Origin: Pseudacidovorax sp. NFM-22
Lineage (GTDB): Bacteria > Pseudomonadota > Gammaproteobacteria > Burkholderiales > Burkholderiaceae_C
DNA length: 64,000 nucleotides
Direction of reading: 5' to 3'
NCBI RefSeq assembly: GCF_021401245.1
Contig: NZ_JACBFY010000002.1
Location: 186,001 to 250,000 of the forward strand
Each line of letters begins with the position of its first letter. Position 1 is the first letter of the stretch. The position numbers were made by a program, and so were the translations under genes. Shown here piece after piece: positions 27,195 through 36,156 of this stretch. The notes beneath the pieces are model-generated. The model searched no databases. It worked only from the letters and a program-made list of their open reading frames with translations, and was not told the DNA's origin.

Positions 27195-27231
27195 AAAAAA
27201 AACCGCCGGGCTTTTGGCACCGGCGGTTTTT
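27195..27231 (-). terminator. Transcription attenuator (terminator) of aroG
   Basis: On the minus strand CCGCCGG (27226-27220) pairs with CCGGCGG (27209-27203), flanked by A-T pairs, and ends in eight T. It lies between the leader peptide stop and the aroG start. The terminator loop contains CCAAAAG. Both CCGCCGG and CCAAAAG are complementary to the leader (27270-27276 and 27287-27293), so a 7+7 bp antiterminator can replace it. Confidence 0.9.
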
Positions 27232-27250
27232 GAGGGTTGGGTTGTTGCGT

Positions 27251-27325
27251 TTACGCGCGCGCCTCTCGTCCGCCGGAGTCCGGGAACCAAAAGTAGGCAA
27301 AGTAATAAGCGCGTTGAGCGAACAT
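27251..27325 (-). CDS. aroG leader peptide (24 residues, aromatic-rich)
   Basis: An ATG-initiated frame of 24 codons ends at TAA 27253-27251. Residues 7-14 read YYFAYFWF, seven aromatic residues in eight, with one more Phe at position 2. All three aromatic amino acids are represented. The density and position just before a terminator are diagnostic of ribosome-mediated attenuation. If ribosomes stall in this run, codons 17-19 (TCC GGC GGA) stay free and pair with the terminator's left arm. If they reach the stop, those codons are covered and the terminator forms. The frame has no Shine-Dalgarno; the promoter places the 5' end at or next to the ATG. Confidence 0.9.
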   Translation of the reverse strand: MFAQRAYYFAYFWFPDSGGREARA

Positions 27326-27333
27326 GGAGCGCG

Positions 27334-27361
27334 ACTCTAGCACGTGAAAACGGCTTGCCAA
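27334..27361 (-). promoter_or_regulatory. aroG leader promoter (-35 TTGGCA, -10 TAGAGT)
   Basis: On the minus strand TTGGCA (27361-27356) and TAGAGT (27339-27334) are 16 bases apart. The -10 ends eight bases before the leader ATG, so the transcript should start at or a few bases before it. The promoter begins 13 bases after the tldD stop codon. Confidence 0.75.
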
Positions 27362-27374
27362 GCTGTATTTATGT

Positions 27375-28835
<1,461 letters not shown>

Positions 28836-28841
28836 CGGCAG

Positions 28842-28847
28842 ATTATT
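28842..28847 (-). promoter_or_regulatory. -10 box for tldD, leaderless spacing
   Basis: On the minus strand AATAAT ends six bases before the tldD ATG. No Shine-Dalgarno is present. Confidence 0.45.
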
Positions 28848-29002
28848 GCTCGCGCCTCCAGACGCTGCCCCCGTCCTCGCGGATCGGCAGGCCGGGGATC
28901 AGGGGCAATGCCAACGCTGCGCGCGCGGCTGCTGCGGACAAGTCGCGGCGCGTAGAAACCGGATCGGGGCGTGGGGCCGACGGCGCAAGCGCTCGCCAGA
29001 TG

Positions 29003-29026
29003 CGACAGGCTCAGCGCGACGACCGG
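29003..29026. repeat. Degenerate REP-like element (CGACAGGCTCAG core)
   Basis: CGACAGGCTCAGCGCGACG resembles the element at 5450. It lies just after the rodA stop codon, in the rodA-tldD spacer. Confidence 0.4.
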
Positions 29027-29030
29027 GGAA

Positions 29031-30185
29031 TCAGGTCTGCATCAGGCGCCGCGAGCGCGCGATCGACATCAGGATGCCCAGCCCCAGCCCCAGCGTGACC
29101 ATGGCCGTGCCGCCATAGCTGACGAAGGGCAGCGGCACGCCCACCACCGGCAGGATGCCGCTGACCATGCCCATGTTCACGAAGGCATAGGTGAAGAAGA
29201 TCATCGTCACCGCCCCGGCCAGCAGCCGCGAGAACAGCGTCGGCGCCGACGAGGCGATGGCCAGGCCGCGGAAGATCAGGAAGATGAAGCCGCAGATCAG
29301 GAACAGGTTGCCGGCCAGGCCGAACTCCTCGGAATAGGCGGCAAAGATGAAGTCGGTGGTGCGCTCGGGAATGAACTCCAGGTGCGTCTGCGTGCCCTGC
29401 ATGAAGCCCTTGCCGCCCAGGCCGCCCGAGCCGATGGCGATCATGCCCTGGATGATGTGGAAGCCCTTGCCCAGCGGGTCGCGGAAGGGATCGAGCAGCG
29501 TGCACACCCGCTGGCGCTGGTACTCGTGCAGGATGCGCCAGTCGACGCCGTCGGCGCACAGCTGCGGCTCGTACCAGACGATCAGCGTCACGGCGATGGC
29601 GATGACGATCACCGGCGGCACGATCAGCTTCCAGGGCAGGCCGGCGAAGAAGATCACCGACAGGCCGGCCGCCAGCACCAGCAGCGAGGTGCCCAGGTCG
29701 GGCTGCTTCATGATCAGGCCGACCGGAACCGCGAGCAGCACGAAGGAGACCACGAAATCCAGCGGCCGCAACTGGCCTTCGCGCCGCTGGAACCACCAGG
29801 CCAGCATCATCGGCATGGCGATCTTCAGGATCTCGCTGGGCTGGATCACCACGCCCACGTTCAGCCACCGCGTGGCGCCCTTCTTGGTGACGCCGAACAG
29901 CGCCACCGCCACCAGCAGCGTGACGCCGAACGCATACAGGGGCACCGCCAGGCTCATCAGCCGCTGCGGCGGCACCTGGGCCACCAGGAACATGATGCCG
30001 GCCGCGAGCAGCATGTTGCGGCCATGGTCGGAGAAGCGGGTGCCGCTGTCGTAGCCCGAGGAATACATGGCCACCATGCCGGTCGAGGCCAGCACCACCA
30101 GCGCGAGCACCAGCAGCACGTCGAAGCCCTGGAACACAGGCGCGATGCGGCGCAGGAGCGAGGGGCGCTGGAAGACGGCAGACAT
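29031..30185 (-). CDS. rodA: Rod-shape-determining peptidoglycan polymerase RodA
   Basis: RodA is the SEDS-family glycosyltransferase of the elongation machinery. The 384-residue protein has about ten membrane helices, and family motifs such as KKGATRWLNVG, QPSEILKIAMP, MKQPDLGTSLLV and the C-terminal LPFVSYGGTAM. It is distinct from FtsW elsewhere in the window. The usual neighbour pbp2/mrdA is not downstream in the window, and upstream lies a divergent hydrolase gene, so rodA seems to head its own unit here. A -10 box (GATAAT) lies ten bases before the start. Confidence 0.95.
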   Translation of the reverse strand: MSAVFQRPSLLRRIAPVFQGFDVLLVLALVVLASTGMVAMYSSGYDSGTRFSDHGRNMLLAAGIMFLVAQVPPQRLMSLAVPLYAFGVTLLVAVALFGVTKKGATRWLNVGVVIQPSEILKIAMPMMLAWWFQRREGQLRPLDFVVSFVLLAVPVGLIMKQPDLGTSLLVLAAGLSVIFFAGLPWKLIVPPVIVIAIAVTLIVWYEPQLCADGVDWRILHEYQRQRVCTLLDPFRDPLGKGFHIIQGMIAIGSGGLGGKGFMQGTQTHLEFIPERTTDFIFAAYSEEFGLAGNLFLICGFIFLIFRGLAIASSAPTLFSRLLAGAVTMIFFTYAFVNMGMVSGILPVVGVPLPFVSYGGTAMVTLGLGLGILMSIARSRRLMQT

Positions 30186-30195
30186 GAGGCGCGCG

Positions 30196-30219
30196 ATTAT
30201 CCGCGTGCGCCGCTACAGT
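30196..30219. promoter_or_regulatory. Divergent -10 boxes for rodA and the YqiA-like gene
   Basis: GATAAT on the minus strand (30201-30196) serves rodA, and TACAGT on the plus strand (30214-30219) serves the hydrolase gene, ending seven bases before its ATG. The whole divergent intergenic region is only 41 bases, so the -35 regions must lie in the opposite gene. Confidence 0.5.
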
Positions 30220-30226
30220 GCGGCAA

Positions 30227-30814
30227 ATGTCGACCACCCACCTGCTCTACCTGCATGGCTTTCGCTCGTCGCCGCAATCGGCCAAGGCGCGGCTGATGGC
30301 GGCGCGGATGGCGGCGCGGCATCCGGCGGTGCACTGGTGGTGCCCGCAGTTGCCGCCCTCGCCGCGCGCGGCGGCGGAACTGATCGCGCAGGGCACCGCC
30401 GGCTGGCCCAGCGACAGCATGGCAGTGGTCGGCTCCTCGCTCGGCGGCTTTTATGCGACCTGGCTGGCGGCGCGCACCGGCTGCCGCGCGGTGCTGGTCA
30501 ACCCGGCCGTCGATCCGGCGCGCGACCTCGAGAAGTACATCGGCGAACAGACCGCCTGGCACGACCCCGAGGCGCATTTCTTCTTCCGCCCCGAGTACAT
30601 CGACGAGCTGCGCGCCCTGCAGGTCGGCGCGCTGCCGCACCCTGAGCGCCTGATGGCCGTGATCGCCAAAGGCGACGAGGTGCTGGACTGGGGCGAGATG
30701 ACGGCGCGCTACCCCGGCAGCCTGCTGCGCGTGGTCGAGGGCGGCGACCATGCGCTGTCCGATTTCGAGACGGCCCACCTGGACGCCGTGATCGCCTTCC
30801 TGCAGCCGGCCTGA
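30227..30814 (+). CDS. YqiA/YcfP-type alpha/beta hydrolase
   Basis: The 195-residue protein has the alpha/beta hydrolase fold of the YqiA/YcfP esterase family. The oxyanion region is LLYLHGFRSSPQS, the nucleophile elbow is GSSLGGFYATWLA, and the catalytic His is in GGDHALSDFE. In E. coli YqiA is an esterase of unknown physiological role. The ATG at 30227 was chosen over an in-frame GTG at 30218, which overlaps the -10 box. Confidence 0.85.
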   Translation: MSTTHLLYLHGFRSSPQSAKARLMAARMAARHPAVHWWCPQLPPSPRAAAELIAQGTAGWPSDSMAVVGSSLGGFYATWLAARTGCRAVLVNPAVDPARDLEKYIGEQTAWHDPEAHFFFRPEYIDELRALQVGALPHPERLMAVIAKGDEVLDWGEMTARYPGSLLRVVEGGDHALSDFETAHLDAVIAFLQPA

Positions 30815-30850
30815 GCCCGTCGCGTGCCCGGCGCGCCGCGGGGCGCGTGT

Positions 30851-30856
30851 GACAAT
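30851..30856 (+). promoter_or_regulatory. Extended -10 box for the RNB nuclease gene
   Basis: TGTGACAAT combines an extended -10 TG (30848-30849) with GACAAT, ending six bases before the ATG at 30863. No Shine-Dalgarno is present. Confidence 0.5.
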
Positions 30857-30862
30857 CGCCGG

Positions 30863-32935
30863 ATGTTTGTGTTGTTCGAAGAAGCCGGCAAGTACCTCGG
30901 CGGCCGTGTGCTGTCCGAGGCCGAAGCGTCGGCGCAGGTGGAGCTGGAAAGCGGCAAGCGCGTCAAGGTCAAGGGCGCGAACATCGTGCTGCGTTTCGAC
31001 AAGCCGGCGCCCGCCGAGCTGATCGCCGAGGCGCGCGCGCTGGCCGCCACGATGGACCTGGACCTGGCCTGGGAATTCGCGTCCGACGAGGAATTCGGCT
31101 TCGCCGAACTCGCGGCCGACTATTTCAGCGACAAGCCCACGCTGGCCCAGCAGGCCGCGGCCCTCTTCGCGTTGTTCGACGCGCCCCACTACTTCCGCCG
31201 CAGCGGCAAGGGGCGCTTCCGCAAGGCGCCGGCCGAGATCGTGCAGCAGGCGCTGGCCGCCATCGAGAAGAAGAAGGCCGTCCAGGCCCAGATCGCCGAA
31301 TGGTCGGCCGAGCTGGTGGCCGGCCGCTGCCCGGCGCCGATCCGCGAGCAGCTCTACCGCATCCTCTTCAAGCCCGACAAGAACGCGCCCGAGTACAAGG
31401 CCGTGGTCGAGGCCGCCCGCACCGCGCAGCGCCCGCCGCTGGACCTGCTGACGACCGCCGGCGCCATCGACTCGTCCTACCAGTTCCACTGGAAGCGCTT
31501 CCTGTTCGAGAACTTCCCCAAGGGCACGGGCTTCCCGGCTGCGCTCACCGCGCCCGCGGTGGCCGACGACCTGCCGCTGGCCGAGGGCGTGGAAGCCTTC
31601 TCCATCGACGACTCGCAGACCACCGAGATCGACGACGCGCTGTCCGTGCAGGGCCTGGGCAGCGGCACCGTGACCGTCGGCGTGCACATCGCCGCGCCCG
31701 GCCTGGCGCTCGCGCCCGGCGACGCGCTGGACCAGGTGGCGCGCGCGCGCATGTCCACCGTCTACATGCCGGGCCACAAGATCACCATGCTGCCCGACGC
31801 TGTGGTGCAGACCTACACCCTGCTCGAAGGCGCGCCGCGCCCGGCGGTGTCGCTCTATGCCCGCTTCGACGAGGCCACGCTGGCGCTGCAGGGCATCGAG
31901 ACGAAGATCGAACGCGTGCCAGTGGTCGCCAACCTGCGCCACGACCAGCTCGACGCCGTGATCGACGAAGCCTGGCTGGAGGCGCCCGCCGCCACCGGCG
32001 GCCCCGAGGAGGCGCAGCGCCTGCATGCGCCACTGGCCTTCCTGTTCCGCCTGGCCAAGACGCTGAAGGCACAGCGCGAAGTGGTGCGCGGCAAGCCCGA
32101 GAGCTTCAACCGCCCCGACTACAACTTCCGCCTGGTCGGCCATGAGGACCGGCCCGAGCCCGACGGCAGCGAGACCGTGCAGATCACCACCCGCCGCCGC
32201 GGCGCGCCGCTGGACCTGATCGTCTCCGAGGCCATGATCCTGGCCAACAGCAGCTGGGGCGGCTGGCTGGGCGAGCTGGGCGTGCCCGCGCTCTACCGCA
32301 GCCAGGCCAGCCTGGCGCCCGGCATCAAGGTGCGCATGGGCACCAAGGCGCTGCCGCATGCCGGCCTGGGCGTGAAGAGCTACGCGTGGAGCACCTCGCC
32401 GCTGCGCCGCTACACCGACCTGGTCAACCAGTGGCAGATCATTGCCGCCGCGCGCCACGGCAAGACGGCCGCGCTGGCCGCGCCCTTCAAGCCCAAGGAC
32501 GCGGGACTGTTCTCCATCCTCTCCGGCTTCGACGCGGCGTACTCGACCTACAACGCCTACCAGTCCGGCATGGAGCGCTTCTGGACGCTCAAGTACCTGC
32601 AGCAGCACGGCATCCGCGAGCTGGAGGCCACGCTGGTGCGCGACGCCGGCGGCGGCGAGGCGCTGGCCCGCGCCGACACGCTGCCGTTGGTGCTGCCGGT
32701 GATCGGTGCCCAGGGCCTGCCGCGCGGCGCCCGCGTGCGGCTGCGCCTGGGCGACATCGACGAGATCGCGCTGGCCGTCAACGGCAGCGTGATCGAGCGC
32801 CTGGACGCCGAGGCCTCACCCGCCGCCGACGATGCCGAGGCCGACGAGGAAGAAGCCGCCACCGGCGCGCTGACCATCGCCGTCGATGTGAACGACGCCG
32901 AACCCGAGGCCCCTGCGCCCGCCCCCGCGGCCTGA
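30863..32935 (+). CDS. RNase II/R-family (RNB domain) exoribonuclease
   Basis: The 690-residue protein contains a central RNB catalytic domain with the metal-binding Asp cluster (FSIDDSQTTEIDDALSVQ). Further conserved segments are MLPDAVVQTYTLLEG, SEAMILANSSWG and STSPLRRYTDLVNQWQI. The flanks differ from E. coli RNase II and RNase R, and it ends with an acidic, Ala-rich tail of about 40 residues. It should degrade single-stranded RNA 3' to 5'. In Burkholderiales such genes often precede tonB-like, aroE and mtgA genes, as here. The start MFVLFEEAGKYL follows a -10 box directly. Confidence 0.9.
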   Translation: MFVLFEEAGKYLGGRVLSEAEASAQVELESGKRVKVKGANIVLRFDKPAPAELIAEARALAATMDLDLAWEFASDEEFGFAELAADYFSDKPTLAQQAAALFALFDAPHYFRRSGKGRFRKAPAEIVQQALAAIEKKKAVQAQIAEWSAELVAGRCPAPIREQLYRILFKPDKNAPEYKAVVEAARTAQRPPLDLLTTAGAIDSSYQFHWKRFLFENFPKGTGFPAALTAPAVADDLPLAEGVEAFSIDDSQTTEIDDALSVQGLGSGTVTVGVHIAAPGLALAPGDALDQVARARMSTVYMPGHKITMLPDAVVQTYTLLEGAPRPAVSLYARFDEATLALQGIETKIERVPVVANLRHDQLDAVIDEAWLEAPAATGGPEEAQRLHAPLAFLFRLAKTLKAQREVVRGKPESFNRPDYNFRLVGHEDRPEPDGSETVQITTRRRGAPLDLIVSEAMILANSSWGGWLGELGVPALYRSQASLAPGIKVRMGTKALPHAGLGVKSYAWSTSPLRRYTDLVNQWQIIAAARHGKTAALAAPFKPKDAGLFSILSGFDAAYSTYNAYQSGMERFWTLKYLQQHGIRELEATLVRDAGGGEALARADTLPLVLPVIGAQGLPRGARVRLRLGDIDEIALAVNGSVIERLDAEASPAADDAEADEEEAATGALTIAVDVNDAEPEAPAPAPAA

Positions 32936-32954
32936 GCCTGCCCGCTTCTTCGCC

Positions 32955-33821
32955 ATGCGCCTGGCCGACCTGACTCCGCTGCACATGGCACTGGGTGTGT
33001 CGGTGCTGGTGCATGCGGCGGTGCTGGGCGTGCGCGTGGCCGACCCGGCCGCCTTCGACCGCGTGCTGCAGGAGTCGCCGCTGGAGATCATCCTGGTCAA
33101 CGCCCGCAGTTCGCAGACCGACCTGCCGGCCAAGCCGGCGGCCCTGGCCCAGGCCACGCTGGCCGGCGGAGGCGACCTGGAGCGGGGCCGCGCCACCAGC
33201 CCGCTGCCGCCCTCGGCCTTCCGCGCCGTCGGCGATTCCGACCAGGACGCCCAGCGCCGCATCGAGGCGCTGCAGGAGCAGCAGCAGATGCTGCTGGCCC
33301 GCGTGCGCAAGCAGCTGGCATCGCTGCCCGCGCCCGACCCCAGCCGCACCGGCCAGACCACCGACAGCACCGCGCAGGAAGAGCGCCGGCGCCAGCTGCT
33401 GGACCTGCTCGCCGAGATCGAGCGCCGCGTCAACGAAGAGAACGCCCGCCCCAAGCGCCGCTACATCAGCCCCTCCACCCGCGAAGTGGCCTATGCCGGC
33501 TACGTGGATGCGCTGCGCCGGCGCATCGAGGCGCGCGGCACGCTGAACTTTCCCGAGGCGCGGGGCCAGAAGCTCTACGGCCAGCTCACGCTGCTGATCA
33601 CCGTCAACCACGACGGCCGCCTGCTGGCGACCGAGCTGGTGGAAAGCTCCGGCAATGCCGACCTGGACCGCCGCGCCCAGGCCATCGTGCGCAGTCTTGG
33701 CAACTTCGGCCCCTTCACCGACGCCATGCGCCGCCAGGCCGACCAGATCGTGCTGCCCTCGCGCTTCCGCTTCACCCGCGACGAGACGCTGGAGACCCAG
33801 GTGTCCGCGACGCCGCAGTGA
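32955..33821 (+). CDS. TonB-family C-terminal domain protein
   Basis: The 288-residue protein has an N-terminal membrane segment (residues 8-28), a central region with a coiled coil (residues 95-165, AQRRIEALQEQQQML) and a C-terminal TonB-like domain (residues 185-275, YGQLTLLITVNHDGRLLATELVES). It lacks the long Pro/Lys repeat of classical TonB and no exbB-exbD genes are nearby. It may span the periplasm to contact an outer-membrane partner, but the partner is unknown. It lies 20 bases after the RNB gene. Confidence 0.8.
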   Translation: MRLADLTPLHMALGVSVLVHAAVLGVRVADPAAFDRVLQESPLEIILVNARSSQTDLPAKPAALAQATLAGGGDLERGRATSPLPPSAFRAVGDSDQDAQRRIEALQEQQQMLLARVRKQLASLPAPDPSRTGQTTDSTAQEERRRQLLDLLAEIERRVNEENARPKRRYISPSTREVAYAGYVDALRRRIEARGTLNFPEARGQKLYGQLTLLITVNHDGRLLATELVESSGNADLDRRAQAIVRSLGNFGPFTDAMRRQADQIVLPSRFRFTRDETLETQVSATPQ

Positions 33822-33861
33822 GCCGTCCCCCGTCTTTTTCCTTCGACCGCATCACAACCCC

Positions 33862-34728
33862 ATGGACCGCTACTGCGTGATGGGCAACCCGGTGGCGCAC
33901 AGCCGCTCGCCGTGGATCCACGCCCGCTTCGCCCAACTCACCGGCCAGACGCTGGACTACGGACGCCGCGAGGTCGCACCGGGCGTCTTCGCGCAGGCCG
34001 TGGCCGACTTCCGCCGCGAGGCGCAGGAGGCCGGCGACCGCGCTGGCGGCTGCAATGTGACGGTGCCCTGCAAGTTCGACGCCGCCGCGCTGGCCGGCGA
34101 ACGGCTGAGCGCGCGCGCCCGTCTGGCCGGCGCGGTCAACACCCTGCGCTTCGACGAGGACGGCCATGTGCACGGCGACAACACCGACGGTGCCGGCCTG
34201 GTGGCCGACATCGTGCGCCATGCCGGCCGCGCGCTGGCGGGCGCGCGGGTGCTGCTGATCGGCGCAGGTGGCGCGGCGGCCGGCGTAATGGGGCCGCTGA
34301 TCGAGGCGGCGCCTTCGCGCCTGGTGGTGGCCAACCGCACCGCCGCCAAGGCCGAGGCGCTGGTGACGCAGCATGCCCACCTGGCCCGAGGCACGGATTG
34401 CGAGCTTCAGGCCGCCGGCCTGGACGGCCTGGGCGATGCCCGCTTCGACATCGTCGTCAACGGCACCGCCTCCAGCCTGGCGGGTGACGGCGTGCCCGTG
34501 CCGGCCCGCGTACTGGCCGAGGGCGCCCTGGCCGTGGACATGATGTACGGCCCCGCCGCCGCCGGCTTCATCGGCTGGGCCCAGGCCCACGGCGCCATCG
34601 GCCGCGACGGCCTGGGCATGCTGGTTGAGCAGGCGGCGGAGGCGTTCGCCGTGTGGCGCGGCGTGCGGCCCGATGCGGCGCCGGTGCTGGCCGAGCTGCG
34701 CGCCCTGGTCGACGCCAAACCCGCATGA
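33862..34728 (+). CDS. aroE: Shikimate dehydrogenase AroE
   Basis: AroE reduces 3-dehydroshikimate to shikimate with NADPH in aromatic amino acid synthesis. The 288-residue protein has the substrate-binding region (MGNPVAHSRSPWIH), the catalytic Lys segment (NVTVPCKFDA, with Cys where Phe or Tyr is usual before Lys), the DNTDGAG motif and the NADPH loop (LIGAGGAAAGV). The gene overlaps mtgA at its 3' end. It is far from aroG and outside the attenuator's control. Confidence 0.95.
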   Translation: MDRYCVMGNPVAHSRSPWIHARFAQLTGQTLDYGRREVAPGVFAQAVADFRREAQEAGDRAGGCNVTVPCKFDAAALAGERLSARARLAGAVNTLRFDEDGHVHGDNTDGAGLVADIVRHAGRALAGARVLLIGAGGAAAGVMGPLIEAAPSRLVVANRTAAKAEALVTQHAHLARGTDCELQAAGLDGLGDARFDIVVNGTASSLAGDGVPVPARVLAEGALAVDMMYGPAAAGFIGWAQAHGAIGRDGLGMLVEQAAEAFAVWRGVRPDAAPVLAELRALVDAKPA

Positions 34729-35471
34729 TGCGTCCGCTCGGCCGCTGGCTGGTCTGTCTGCTGCTGGCGGGCGTGGCGCTGCAGCTGTTCTTCCTGCTGC
34801 GCATCGCGCTCATGCTGGTGCTCGATCCGCAGTCCACCAGCTTCCAGCGCTCGGAGATGTGGCGCCTCGCGCGGCAGGACGGGCCGCGCGCACAGTGGAG
34901 CCAGACCTGGTTGCCCTACGAACGCATCGCCGATCCGCTCAAGCGCGCCGTCATCGCCAGCGAGGATGCCGCCTTCGTCGAACACGGCGGCGTGGAATGG
35001 GAGGCCATCGAACGTGCCCGCCAGCGCAACGCGCGCGCCGAGGAGCTGGCTGCGCGCCGGGCCGCCCGTGCCGCCGCGCAGGGCCGGCCCACCCGCCCGC
35101 CGCAGCTGCGCGGCGGCTCCACCATCAGCCAGCAGCTGGCCAAGAACCTGCTGCTGTCGGGCGAGCGCACGCTGCTGCGCAAGGGCCAGGAGCTGGTGCT
35201 GACGCAGCTGCTGGAGCTCTTCCTGGGCAAGCGCCGCATCCTGGAGATCTACCTCAACAGCGTGGAATGGGGCGAAGGCGTCTTCGGTGCCGAGGCCGCG
35301 GCGCGCCACTACTTCGGCAAGGGCGCCGACCGCCTGACGGCCAGCGAGGCGGCGCGGCTGGCCGTCATGCTGCCCAGCCCCAAGTTCTACGAGAAGCGGC
35401 CCTACTCGCCCTACCTCAATGGCAGGGCGTCGACCATCGTTGCGCGCATGGGCGCGGTCGAGCTGCCCTGA
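34725..35471 (+). CDS. mtgA: Monofunctional biosynthetic peptidoglycan transglycosylase MtgA
   Basis: MtgA polymerises glycan strands from lipid II. The 248-residue protein has an N-terminal membrane anchor (residues 6-30) and a GT51 domain with the catalytic Glu in IASEDAAFVEHGG. Further family motifs are GGSTISQQLAKNLLL and KRRILEIYLNSVEWG. Two adjacent ATG codons (34725 and 34728) overlap the aroE stop. An inserted basic Ala/Arg-rich stretch (about residues 100-123) separates the first two motifs and is longer than in E. coli. Confidence 0.94.
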   Translation: MMRPLGRWLVCLLLAGVALQLFFLLRIALMLVLDPQSTSFQRSEMWRLARQDGPRAQWSQTWLPYERIADPLKRAVIASEDAAFVEHGGVEWEAIERARQRNARAEELAARRAARAAAQGRPTRPPQLRGGSTISQQLAKNLLLSGERTLLRKGQELVLTQLLELFLGKRRILEIYLNSVEWGEGVFGAEAAARHYFGKGADRLTASEAARLAVMLPSPKFYEKRPYSPYLNGRASTIVARMGAVELP

Positions 35472-35481
35472 CCCCCGCCCG

Positions 35482-35487
35482 TATCAT
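35482..35487 (+). promoter_or_regulatory. -10 box for the plsC-like gene, leaderless spacing
   Basis: TATCAT ends six bases before the ATG at 35494. There is no Shine-Dalgarno; the upstream gene ends only 22 bases before the start. Confidence 0.45.
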
Positions 35488-35493
35488 CGACCG

Positions 35494-36141
35494 ATGTACC
35501 TTGCCAAGCTGACGGGCGCCCTGCTGCTGGGCGTCACGCGCCTGCTCACCGGGGCCCAGGCGCGCTGGTGGGGCTGCCCGCCCAAGGCCGAGCAGCGCAT
35601 CTACTTCGCCAACCACCAGAGCCACATCGACCTGGTCATGATCTGGGCCGCACTGCCCGGCGAACTGCGCAGCATCACCCGGCCCATCGCGGCGCGCGAC
35701 TACTGGGCCAATTCGTCCTTCAAGCGCTGGATCACCACCGAGGTCTTCAACGCCATCTATGTGGAGCGCGGCGGCACGCCCGCACCGGCCGAGGACGGCG
35801 CCGCGCCGCCCGACCCGATGGCGCCGCTGCAGCCGCTGATCGAGGCGCTGAAGAGCGGCGACTCGATCATCATCTTTCCCGAAGGCACGCGCGGCCACAC
35901 GGGCGTGCCGCAGAAGTTCAAGTCGGGCCTCTACACGCTGGCGCAGATGTTCCCGGAGGTGGTGCTGGTGCCGGCCTGGATCGACAACGTCCAGCGCGTG
36001 ATGCCCAAGGGCGAAGTGGTGCCCGTGCCCATCCTCTGCTCGGTGACCTTCGGCGCGCCGATCCGCATCGAGCCGGGCGAGGAGCGTCGGGCCTTCCTCG
36101 ACCGGGCGCGCGAGGCCGTGATCGCCCTGCGCGACGTGTAG
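35494..36141 (+). CDS. 1-acyl-sn-glycerol-3-phosphate acyltransferase (PlsC-like)
   Basis: The 215-residue membrane-associated enzyme has the acyltransferase HX4D motif (NHQSHIDLV) and the FPEGTRG motif that binds glycerol phosphate. The N-terminal helix (residues 4-20) anchors it. It should make phosphatidic acid, the substrate of the cytidylyltransferase-like enzyme encoded 15 bases downstream, so the two probably form a small phospholipid module. Whether it is the housekeeping PlsC is unknown. Confidence 0.88.
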   Translation: MYLAKLTGALLLGVTRLLTGAQARWWGCPPKAEQRIYFANHQSHIDLVMIWAALPGELRSITRPIAARDYWANSSFKRWITTEVFNAIYVERGGTPAPAEDGAAPPDPMAPLQPLIEALKSGDSIIIFPEGTRGHTGVPQKFKSGLYTLAQMFPEVVLVPAWIDNVQRVMPKGEVVPVPILCSVTFGAPIRIEPGEERRAFLDRAREAVIALRDV

Positions 36142-36156
36142 GAAGGAGGACGCCCC

